The notes under the pieces were generated by a model. That model was not told the origin of the DNA. It did not search any database and saw nothing but the letters and a program-made list of their open reading frames with translations. Source: Motacilla alba alba (taxonomy: Eukaryota > Chordata > Aves > Passeriformes > Motacillidae). From it: a stretch of DNA of 64,000 nt. The stretch spans positions 47,073,652-47,137,651 of the forward strand of contig NC_052017.1 of the NCBI RefSeq assembly GCF_015832195.1, read 5' to 3'. Numbering within the stretch: the stretch's first letter is position 1; the number at the start of each line of letters is the position of its first letter. Made by a program: the position numbers and the translations under genes. This document shows, piece after piece, positions 11,188 to 22,390 of the stretch.

Positions 11188-14100
11188 TTCCAGGCTTGCA
11201 TGGAAAGGTAAGTGTCAGAAGGCTCTGGTGGTGCAGAAAGGGATTGCCAAGACTACAGCTAATGAGAATAAGAGAAAACACGAGTCCAGTTTCCAGGTCC
11301 AGCAAGCACACAACATATTTTCCTGAGAAGAGCGCATTCTGTCTGCTTCCACCTCATGCAGGAATGAAAGTCAAATGAATGCTCGGATAAGCTGAATGAA
11401 CAGTTAGGGCTGTTTACCATGGAGCTACTGCAAGTGTGCACTTAGCTTCAGCTAGAAAGGGCAATATCCTCCATCCACACCCTCATAAGGTAATTCGGAG
11501 CCCACAAAATGAGCTACTGATGCTTCCATTCTGTGTCAGCCTCTGGCAGCAGGCGTCTGTTCCTGAGGGTTTCAATGTCTCCCTGAGCTGGACTTTGCAA
11601 ACATCCCCTTCTCAGAGACACCAACAGTCACTTTTTCAATCCCTGTACATGGAAATGTGCAGCCAAATATACATACCCCAAACACGTGTTGCATGCACAA
11701 CAGAAGCGTGCCCACACACGCCCATTCACAGCCAAATGTAGTATAAATAACCTCGCTACATAAATAGCCTTGCTTAAATGAAGTCTCTTGCTTAAATAAA
11801 GCTGGCATAAATACTCTTTCTTTATGCTGCCTGTTTCATCTCATGTTTAAGTCTGGAAAGTGGCAACTCTGTTGGAATGACTGGAGAAACTCCACTCAAA
11901 GTCAATAGATAAAAAGGACAGGTGAGATCAGCATCGTGATATCACTGGTGAAGATTTCATGAAAAGAATAAAAGGCAGGCAACTTCCTTTTTCACACGTC
12001 TCTGATGTCAAGATAGATAAATATCAGTAAGACAGTCAATAAGGTATTGCAAACAATCAGAGGAGATCCTCAAGCACTGAAGCAGCAGCCCCCACAAAAT
12101 TAAAGTTATAAAAATTAACCTTTCATTCTCTGTGTAAAAAAAAATAAAAAGTATTAGAAAAGGAAAAGTAACTTTTCCGTGTTTCTCAGCATCTTTAGAA
12201 GGACACCAGATGACTGTCCATACTCCTCACTGTGGTCATGCCTGTATTCATCAATATGGTTTTATGGACATTTTCTGTTTGATCCTTTTCAAAACATTTC
12301 AAGAAGCTGTTAAGACTGCTTTCCCTGAAGATGGGTGGGAAGGACCGGCTGTCAGAAAGGACTCTCTGAACCTCTCTGCAGCAACCCTGCTTCACATTCA
12401 GCCCACACACCAGGCCCAGCTCTATCAGCGTTCTGGCTCACTTTGTCAGGGGCTGTTGCATCTGCTCAGAACTTCCTTCCCGCTAATGAGCCTCTCTCTA
12501 ATTGATCTTCAGAGTACATATTTCTTCAGGCTCGATCATCCACGAGCTAAAGATGCTATCAATACTGCACACGGCAATTGCCATTGCAGAGACAAGTCCT
12601 GCCTTGTACTGTCTTTGCTGAACCTTCTTTGCATGAACTCTTTGCATGTGGTAGGTGGAATGACTACTTCATCTTCCAAGTGAAAATACAAATTTATAAA
12701 GGTCAAGCAATGCAGGGGCAGTTGCAACAGTGGGTACAAACTCCAAGTTTTCCTTGCTCTTCATTACCCAGCCTCTGAAACACAAACATATCTACAGTGC
12801 TAAGCCAGTAGTATTTCTACCTGTTATATTACTGCTTTGTTCAGGGTTGGACCATTTTCATTCCATTAATGCTTTCCTTTAAAAACATTTCAGAATTGGT
12901 TTTAAAAAAATAAAAATAGATGTTTAAAAATATTTCAGTCTTCCTTAATCATGCAGGGATATATTTTCAAAGCCGTATGCCAAGAGTATTCCACGTGACT
13001 CCCATTCATGTTAAAATTAGAGTCACCAGAATAAACCCCATATGCTGCTTTGAAACGGTACTGCAATATGTCCAAGGAAAATTTTTGCAGCTTAATGCTT
13101 CTTGTACAATTTTTTGCCTGCTTTTCTTCTTTTGATTTATTAATAGATTTTTAACATCCTTTTTTTTAATAACACTTTGTACTATCTGGAAAAACAGAGA
13201 GAAGGGATTTGCTGGTTTTCTTAGTTTCTCTAAAGCCATTTTATTTTAAAATCATCAGTTTAATCAGAATAGCTTTGCTTTGTAGGATGCAAAACTTTTG
13301 AAAGCTTTTTCATAACTCTTTTTTGACTACTATCACTGTGGACAACCTTTCTACCCCAGCCACAGCCTGCAGTGAGGTCTGGCTGCCTTCCACACCTGAG
13401 CTGTTTCAAGTGGTGCTCAACATTTCTGTGTTAGCCAGAAACTAATTTTCAGATCTGGACAGCGGGGAACTTTTTTCCAGAAAGGTCAAGGCATAGTCTC
13501 TCCTTGGCAATAAGAGCTCTGCTGCTTTGTGCTGGAGCCAGGCACCATGAACACATAGGTTTCTATGTTCAAGGTCCTGTCTTACTTTCTGCCCAATACA
13601 GAGCGTCTCTAACACCTGTAGCAGCCACAGAAGCTCACCCCCACAAAGCCAGCTGCAGTGCTGGGCTAACTGTGGGCACAGTGGGCCCTGGTTTGCCTTG
13701 GCAAGCATTGCCAGCTCTGTGCTCACGTATGCACATATTGGTAAATGATCATGGATTATTAAATTTGTCATTTACAACTGCATTTTTTCTGGTCATTTCA
13801 AGAGAGAGGGAAAAAATATTTCTGGCAGCTCTGGTTCTTTCATAATTACTCTCAAATTTTTACTGCTTCTAACTGTGCATGAGAGATTGTGCACATAAAG
13901 ACAGTGTGAATGCCATGTCTTCAGTTTATCCTCATCCTTCTTGGTACTGTCTCAAATTGCCAAACATTTTCATTTCAGCCATTGACACCAAAGGTGGAGC
14001 AAACACTGCATCTAACCACTTAATTACTTTAACCTTTAAAGGATGTAAACAAAGTGTAATTATTTTGCTTTAATGTGGAAGATGCTTCTACCACAGAGAG

Positions 14101-15364
14101 AAAATAAAAACCTCTCCTTGCTGACAGAATTGTGTATCATACGAGAAAAAAAATCAAGATATAGTTGTCCTGTCATCAATGCACTGACAAGTGAGGTGTG
14201 GGCTAAGTTCCCATCTCTATCACTAACTTTTTAGGCAACATGCAGGAAGACATCATTTATACATCCTTGTTATCCTACTAAAAATCACTTAACATCACCT
14301 TTCTGCTCTCCTCTTTTACCCTTTGTATATTCTGTCAATTTAAATTGTGTTCTTTTGGTCATAAACCTTTGCTTAAAAGAAATACCTGAAACTTCCTGGG
14401 ATGGTGAAATGACAGCTTGCACCTAAAGCTGGAACCTGTAAGCAACGGAGCTTTTAGCAAAAGCAAGGTTTTGGTACAAGAAAAGCATTTATAAAAAAAC
14501 CCAAAACCCCAACAGCCAGACACAAACAGCAAGCATCCCCAAAACCAATCCACTAGCAGCCAAACATGGCTCTGCAACTTCTACACACATTGCCTGCTTT
14601 AAGTATTAGTGTTCAAATGAGGTAACGAGTTACTGTGGTTAGAGAAGTTACCATGTCAGCTGTGCTGTGGTATAGCCAGTGGTAACCACTTAGTAAAACA
14701 TGCTTTTGTAAATGTTGGCAAGAAAATGTTGAAGAAATGCTTTCAGCATCACATTTCTAAAGGGGCTTGAATGCCCCTGAGTAGTAACAGCTCAGCTGTC
14801 AGAGCTAAGACAAGTTAAAACTGCTTTAAAGGGATCACCGCAGTTAATGGGGAAAGCCTGACTTCTTAAAGGGGCCACAGAATCCATCACAATGATCTCC
14901 TACGCCTTCTTTAACATTAGGAAAAATTTATGAGCTTGGCTGATGCTCCATCTGAATTTGTTTCAATGATGATTAATAACATGAATTACCATTTCTTCCT
15001 ATTTGGATAAGATATCCTACTGCATGAGAAAGTATTTTTTACCCATAAAACTATAAAATAACTCAGGTTGCTAAATGGATCTAGGCATTGAGTTCTGCAG
15101 GCACAGCAAAGCTAATTTCATACTTAAGTCAGGTTCCTCAGGGCAATTCTGGGCAAGTTTTGTTTTTCTCGAGGGATAAAGATCTTGTAATTTTTCTATG
15201 CAGCTGGTTCAAGAGATGCACCAGTATCAGTAGTTGGGAATGTTTTATCCTTACATCCTAGCAGTTTTCTTCATTGCGACTTCTATTCTCTTCTTTCTCT
15301 GTGTACTTCTGAGAAGGGTGTGCATCTTCTCATCCTTCTTGTTCTCACAATGGCAGAAGGTACA

Positions 15365-15715
15365 ATTGGATCCACCCTGGATCCAGCCTTTTCCAGGATG
15401 AACAAACCTGGTTCCTTCACATTCCCTTTGAACACCACATGCTCCATCCTCCTTAATCATCTTCCTAGACTTTTGCTGGACTAGCTCTATTTCATCAGTT
15501 TCTCCCCATTTCTAGGGCACAAAACTGGACACAGTCTTCCAGTTGCTGCCTCATAAAGGCCAAGCTGGAGGAAATAATCCCTTCCTCTGCCATGCTGGCT
15601 GTGCTTTAACTAAGGCAACCCAGCGTGCAGTTAGTCCACACCACACAAGGGTGCACTGGTGATTCATGGTACTCATCAGCCCAGAGACCATCCTACAAGG
15701 AAGCACCTAAAATGA
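15365..15715 (-). mobile_element. Old, diverged CR1 fragment
   Basis: This follows the CR1 reverse-transcriptase 3' region in reverse complement, but diverged. Recognisable steps are the CCAGGATGAACAAACC block, the TTTTGCTGGACTAGCTC block, the AAACTGGACACAGTCTTCCAG block, a short AATCCCTTCCTCTGCCATG block and a GGCAACCCAGCGTGCAGTT block. The order matches younger CR1 copies. It extends further 5' in the element than the other copies here and lacks the 3' tail. The boundaries are approximate. Confidence 0.75.
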
Positions 15716-16852
15716 TATTTGTAAAACGTGAAATTAGCCTGAGTCCTCAATTTGCTTAGCCAGTCACCCATTCTCAGCTTTCCGTATGAAAGAAAATAAC
15801 CGCAGAAATTAATATCAAAACCCTGGCCATCATAAAAATCAATACAAGATACTGAAGTGTTACTCTAGTACTAAAATCAAGAAGCATAGAGAAGGAAATT
15901 AGAATCATCAAACTCTTTCAAATTATAAGAACTTAAGCAAATTGAGCAGCTATGAAACATCCTGTTCTCTGCACCTTAAAAGCATCAAGCAATAAAACAC
16001 CCTTAACCCATGCAAAGATAAATAAGTTTTATGGAGCTATTTTCTTTCTTTTCTCCTAAAGTAGAGCCACCAGTTTAAAGATTTTGCCTGGTACTTTAAA
16101 GATTTACACAGCAAAGGGCCATTCAGGCCATGTATATAACTGAATCCATTTTCAAGCTGCACACTTAAAATATCTTTTACCTGAAGTCCATCTCCCAGAT
16201 TGGTGGAGACAGCTCTTCTCTCTAAGTAAATTAAACTTTGAATCTGTGTGCAGAATTAGGCAAGATAAAAGAGTATCTTGTTCTCTGCCATTATTATTAA
16301 AATGTTGTATTTGTACCACAACTTCTGAGGTAAGACTTTTTTGTCCATATGGATCAATTTTTAGGAAGAAGAAACACATGTGCACATGTAATTTTAACTT
16401 TACAATCTTCAGCTTTCTATCACTGCTGAAAATACATAGCTGCCAATAACACCCATCCTGGCTCCAAAAACTGGCTTCCAATATTCTGCGACCTGAAAGG
16501 GTCTTTTCTGATGTCTTGACAGATGTGGCTGCCCAAAGTAATCAGTGGGTGTCTCCCGCTAGAAGGTGAGAAAAGCTATTAACACCCTTCTTAAGGCAGG
16601 TGGAAGTACTATGAGGCATGCCATTGTTCCAAGGAAAGAGGACACGTGGAAAGTAAGTCTGGGGGAATAAATCCTCTTGGAAATTGGAGTACTGAACACG
16701 AAGAGAAGCTAAAGAAACAGAGAGAGATAAATTCAGTAAGACTGCTGCATCCTGTCCTAGCTTTCAAAAAAAAATCACATATAGGCCTTAAAATGAAGAA
16801 GTAGTATCAGTTATATGACAATCAGATCAAAAAAAGAAAATCTGGGAAGAAA

Positions 16853-16919
16853 ACAGCCCTTTAACAACTTCCAGATCCCCAGGGAAGGTAACAGACCTTT
16901 AACAATTTCCAGAACCCTA
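16853..16919. repeat. Two-copy tandem repeat, period 38
   Basis: The 29-base core starting ACAGCCCTTTAACAACTTCC at 16853 recurs from 16891 as ACAGACCTTTAACAATTTCC, with 25 of 29 positions shared. Confidence 0.75.
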
Positions 16920-17834
16920 GCTTACATAAGAATGAGGTTTTGGAAGGAATCTCAGAATCCTGGCAGCTATGAGATTATATTCTTTATCTCACACATTTGA
17001 TTTTACAAAAAACAAAGATATTTAATTTTTCCACTTGGTGACTTTAGAGAGGTTATTTTCACTATGAAGGACTGGTCAATTGCTTCTGAAGAGGCTGACA
17101 ATGTAACAATGATATGATGAGATCTGTGGTTTCCTTTGGGCTCTCGGTTAAGTACAACAAAAGTTCTAGGCAGCATGTACTAGTGAAACAAAATGGACAG
17201 AACTGCAATTTTTAAGCTCTTTCTGCTGAGGTTCTGATCAGTCAGCTTCCCTGAGACAGAAAACTGATGCTTGAAATCTGAAGACACGTCTTCAGAGAAA
17301 AAAAAAAAGCCATAAAATTCAAAGCATGCGTGAAAGCGGTTTTTCCAGATACTTTCACAGAAGTCTTTTAGAAGCACACTTGACATTCTTGATGCAAGGA
17401 TTAGTTCTTGAGCATTTCAGTTTCATGGCCATGGCACAAATATCTTCAGCTGACACGGCAAGATCTTTAATCATCTACACAAATGTCATTTTCAAGGATT
17501 CTGATATTTGTTCCTTCACCTCTCCCCATTGTTTGGGTTGATATACTTTCATGGTATCAAATCTGTCTCCATTCCTGTGCTCAGCTTTTAAGATGATATT
17601 TCTCAGCTGTCAGATGTATTTCTGGGGGCCTTGCTTCTCTACTTACCATGACCAACATATAAAGGCAACTTGAGGAACTGGGATGGAACCTCCCAATAAA
17701 TTACATTTTAGTCATCAATAAATCCAGAAGATTTTTTGCATACTATTCAAATCCACAGTGAAGAGGGGAAAGGGCAAAGAAAAAGAGCCTTACCACTTTC
17801 AGAGGCACACACAATACCTTCTATCCTCCGGTAA

Positions 17835-17905
17835 GTTATTTAGCTCTCAGTGGAAAAGTGGCAGAACCCAAGTTCAGGTGTCTAAGCTTTACTACCATTC
17901 CAAAT
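17835..17905 (-). mobile_element. MIR-like SINE relic
   Basis: The stretch GTTATTTAGCTCTCAGTGG, AAAAGTGGCAGAACCCAAG and TTCAGGTGTCTAAGC resembles, in order, the reverse complement of the MIR core (CACAGCTAGTAAGTGGCAGAG, GAACCCAGG, TCTGACTCC). It is very diverged, as expected for an element older than amniotes. Confidence 0.4.
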
Positions 17906-18289
17906 AGCAACTGCCTCTGCTGTGGTCTCAAGGCCACATACTCTGTAGGGCAAAACCTAACACTGCCCTCAGAAAGTACGTGCTAAACCCCTCACCTCCT
18001 CCATTTTCCCTCTCATCCAGTGTCTGGGAAGTTGAGGACAGGTCACATTAGCACACCAAGGCTCAGTTTAGCCTCTGACCACCTAATAAAGGTAACATAC
18101 AGAGAGCCAGCAGAGATAGGTACCTGTGTTGGCCCAGTGCTCATGGTGTGGATACGAATTGAGGCAGCTGATGTGGGTAAAGGAGAGGAGAGCCCATCTG
18201 CACCCACACACCATCCTCTTCTTCCCTCTCACGCTGCCTTCCAGCAGCCCTCCCTCCCATCTGCCTCGATCACAGCCAACCTTAATTTA

Positions 18290-18720
18290 CACTGGTGCAT
18301 TGGATAGCAGGATCAGCTTGTCAGCTGCCGGCCAGTTACCTCATGTGCTAAAAATAGAGACAGGCAGCAGCAGCCACCGACTGGCAAACGCCTCTTTAAT
18401 GGTGACTGACATATTCAATCAAGACAATACCCGAGATGTAAGAAGCAAACAATGAAGGACATTTGTATAAGGACAGATGAGACAAAAACAAATAAGCACC
18501 CTGGCTTTGCTTACGAGACACATATGAAAGATTTCTGCTGCTCTTTTCAACACGGTGCTATTTAGATTACAATTACTTAAAGCAAACCAACAATAATACA
18601 AGCTCTTCTGCTACTCCAAGAGAGGCTATAAAAATCTCATTGTCAGCTGCATCATTCATCACGATAACCTCATTTCAACTGAAACAAAATATCTGAGACA
18701 TCACCTCTCCCCCCTTCCTC
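18290..18720. promoter_or_regulatory. Enhancer-like motif cluster in ELMO1 intron
   Basis: This repeat-free stretch holds a perfect MEF2 site (CTAAAAATAG, 18348-18357), two CAGCTG E-boxes (18322-18327 and 18644-18649) and a paired homeodomain-type ATTACAATTAC (18566-18576). Such density of clean sites without repeats is typical of conserved non-coding enhancers. Conservation cannot be tested from one sequence. Confidence 0.3.
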
Positions 18721-19846
18721 CCCTTTTTTATTTGCCTATAATAAGGTCTATAGTCTGGGGAGCTCTCAGGCTGAATTCCATGCATTGTGATTCACAAAAT
18801 GAAAATCTGGTATTATATGCCCACTGACATTCACATCAGCAGCAATTCATGCAGCAAAAAGCCATATGCCATGCACCTCTGATTTAACTGTACTACAAAA
18901 ACACATCCTAGAAAGAATAAATAAAAATACAGAGACAAGAGTGGTTCCTGGGATCTGATTATTATCCACACTTTTAGACAGGAATGACAGGGGCGATATC
19001 ACAAAATATGCTGTTTTGGTGACAGTTCCAGTTAGGTTATATCATTTCCCTTCACCACTAACATGCTCTACGTGCAACTGAGGCATTTTTTTTCCAGTGC
19101 AAAAGGTTTCTGTGGAGTAGCAAAAGAGTGGTTAGCACAGATAACCTACAGTCAGTGTTTCTCCTCTGGTTATCGAGCTTTCCACTCAGTCATCTTTTCA
19201 AGGCTGAGAAAGTTTATTGGTTCGATCAGCACCCACTGAGATGAAAATGAAGAGTGCTTTGAAAGTATGAAGTACCAGCAGCTTTAAAAATTATCATCTC
19301 CAGGGTGTTACAGACCTGCACGTGTTCTACAGTAACACACAGACTTCACTAGAAATCTGGGGGATAAAATCCCCTCTGCCAACAATGGCTAGGTTTTCCA
19401 CAAATAAGAGATACCACTGCTGAAACCAACACATTCTTTCATCATTGGGGAAAGGACAAGACAAGCTTCTGGTCAAGGAATGGATTACACTAAAATACTC
19501 CTTTCTTGTTTTAAATAACAGATGTTTTGTTGAGATGTCCTTCCCTTTCCTTGATTTTTGGCTTGAAGAATCCATCTCTTTGTTGGTGTACCCATCCGGG
19601 CATATAAATGGACAGAAATCAAGCTTGAAAATTATTTTCCTTTTAAGGCTATGCCCTCCATGAAATCATTGCATATGTGATCACTGGAGAAGGACTGTTC
19701 ATCTGTAACTAGATATGACCCTACTACTAAAGACTTCCAAAGCCTTGTGGCAAAGACGAGAAATAGTAAAGACACTGTTTTAAATGAAAAATGTCTTTGA
19801 ACTAGAAAAATAGTTCATAAGCTACAAAGTGCAGAAAAAGGGCAAG

Positions 19847-19872
19847 TTAGACTGCTTCATTATGCAGTCTAA
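19847..19872. other. Perfect 9-bp inverted repeat
   Basis: TTAGACTGC and GCAGTCTAA flank an eight-base loop. No T-rich terminator context or known RNA family was recognised. Confidence 0.6.
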
Positions 19873-21367
19873 GTACTTAATTTTCACAAATTAGTTTTTA
19901 AAATTTATTGGCATTCTTGACAATAATAGTTCACACTGAAATTTTTTCAGAAGGAAGCAACCATCTAGATTTTAAAATGTGATACTGTTGTTCAATTATT
20001 TTGAGCTTGACAGCCCTAATTTTTTGAGGTATGAATACTTAAATGTGATTTTTACAGACTGATGCCTCAGTAAATGGAAAGATGCCTCTTCAGCATCTTA
20101 AATACCCGTTCTCAGGTTCCTGCAGCCAGGAGCAGCAGATGAGTGCTGTGGGACATATTTGGAGATCTGACAGGTGGAGATAAATGCACAGAGATGGAGA
20201 AGACTAAACAGAGCCATTCCTAATTGAGCAGCTGATGAAGGCATACATTTGGAATATCTAGGCCACAAAAAGCATAGAGGGAACACTGACCAAATGCTAG
20301 GGAACGATCTTAAACAGGCTCTCTCTCCATCACATTGAACTGCACTGTTTAAAAAAGACCATTCTGAAGGAAGAGGTTATTGATGCAATAGAGCTGACAA
20401 TTTTTCTGCACCCAAATTATGCTTTCTAAAAGATTCCTACTATATTTGAAGGGAGTAATATCTTCAATTAAAAAGTCTCATTTACTCTGTAATCTATGCA
20501 GCAGACTTGCAAAATGTTAATTGCCACAAATTTTTTTATAAATTCATGCATTTTACAATTAATGATACAATATATTTATAGAAATCATCTGTTTTCAATA
20601 AAAGTTAATAAAGTGCTATTGGCCTCAGGTGTGAAAATGTGGGATTTAATTTGTGCTAATCTGCACCAGCCCAGGGAATACTGAATTCATTCTATGTGAG
20701 AATAATTTATTTGCGATATCCCTGAGTGATATAAACAAAGCATTCTCAAGGGAAGGTGCAATAAAGCTAACAGAGAGGTGTAATCATTCCACTAGCCAGA
20801 CATTTCCCAACAGTAAAATCCAAACAGAACAGCCTTCCAAAGCTTCTCCCAAAAGAAGTTAAATTCATCTGCCTTAGACCCATAAGAAAACAATAACGCT
20901 TTGGAGGGCATCTGTGAAGAGCTATTTACCATCCCTTTCCTTTCTTCTTTCATTGCATTGAAAAGGAGGTGACAAATAGGTTTGAAGACTGACCAAAGGA
21001 TTTTTCTTTCAAGTTTGTCTGAATTACTTTTTCTCTTGGTTGAGGTAATGCGTCTTTCATTTTCTGAAGCTACCATTTGCAATCCTTCTCCAAGCCTCCC
21101 TGTGCAGCTGCGTGGGGGGAAAAGAGAGGCAGAGAGAGAGGAAAGCACCCCTTTGGGGCTGGAGCTGCTACTGCATCTGCGGCAGGGTGATGGAGGAGGC
21201 TGGAGCAAGTGGCCAGACATCCTGGTTCTGACTGTGACCCTGCAGCTGCTTCACTGTCAAGGCTCTTCAGCTCTGGGTGCCTTTGCCTCCTTGCTGCTAA
21301 GTGTGGTTTATCAAGACTCGGCCAAGCCTGCAAGGAGCAGGCAGAAAAGTGCAGAATGTTGTTCGTG

Positions 21368-21379
21368 CCACTAGAGGGG
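21368..21379 (+). promoter_or_regulatory. CTCF-like core motif
   Basis: CCACTAGAGGGG matches the CTCF core CCASYAGRKGGC at 11 of 12 positions. It lies in a locally GC-richer patch (about 21050-21640). It is a sequence match only; occupancy is unknown. Confidence 0.4.
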
Positions 21380-22327
21380 ATCACTTGAGCATGCTGGGGA
21401 CCTGCTGCTCCCACAGGAGTGAGGCAAAGCCCTGTCACTTCCAGGTCAGGCACAGAGCTGCCATGGCAAGGACTAGCGTTAGGACAACAAGGTTGCAGCC
21501 AGGGGGGCCTTTTGGACAGGAGCTATGCAGAGTCTGCCCCTCAAGTCTCCCCAAGTTTACTGTGGACTCAGCAAAGCTTGTGACAACTCCTCTGCCACGT
21601 CGTTGCTCTGACCCTTTTAAAATGACCCCCTAGGCCTTTGCTTCCTTGTGGGTAACTCACATTACCTGATGGTGGGTTTGGCCCACCACACATTTTCACA
21701 CAAACCACCGCTCACACAAGTTTGCTACTTAAGAGCCTGTCCTTGAACACTTAGTCATATTTTGAACCCAGCCTTCCCCAATTATTCATCCCTACAGCTT
21801 CCAAAAACATGACAACACCAGAGAAGCTGAGAAACCTGTGGCATGGCATTTCCAAACCTCCACCGAGGAAAGAAATGGTATTTTTCATTTTTATGTTACG
21901 CCTGGTTACCTTTTCTGTTATCTTGTCAGTGAGCAAGGAAAAATGTTCGCAGAGCCTGAGCATGAGCCATAAACATCTTTTGTGGTTATCAAATGCCTCC
22001 GTGTTTGCTTTGCTATTTAATTACAGGACTCACGTAGGGCATTTATTGTTTGCATCTGTTGCCGCTGTGAACAACGTCTACCCTTCTGATCACCACAAAG
22101 GCAGTTTGTTATGTGCATGCCTCTCAGTGACGTGTTTTATCATCTTGCTGAGCAGATCCCCCCCTGCTGCAGGGGGATCCGGTGCTGCAGCTTGGTGTGT
22201 CCCTGAAATAGCCAGATACCACAAGGGCAGTTCCTCAGCAGGTTGCCACTGTGAAATGGATACTAGCTGAATGCTGAAATCAGTTGTTTGAGGTTTTTGA
22301 GAATATTTTTCTTATTACAAAGTATTT

Positions 22328-22390
22328 TCTTCTTCTTCTTCTTCTATATTATATATTATTATTACATATTTTTATTACAAAATAAGTTTC
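22328..22390. repeat. (TTC)n microsatellite followed by AT-rich tract
   Basis: About six TTC units (22328-22345) run into ATATTATATATTATTATTAC-like low-complexity DNA. Confidence 0.9.
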
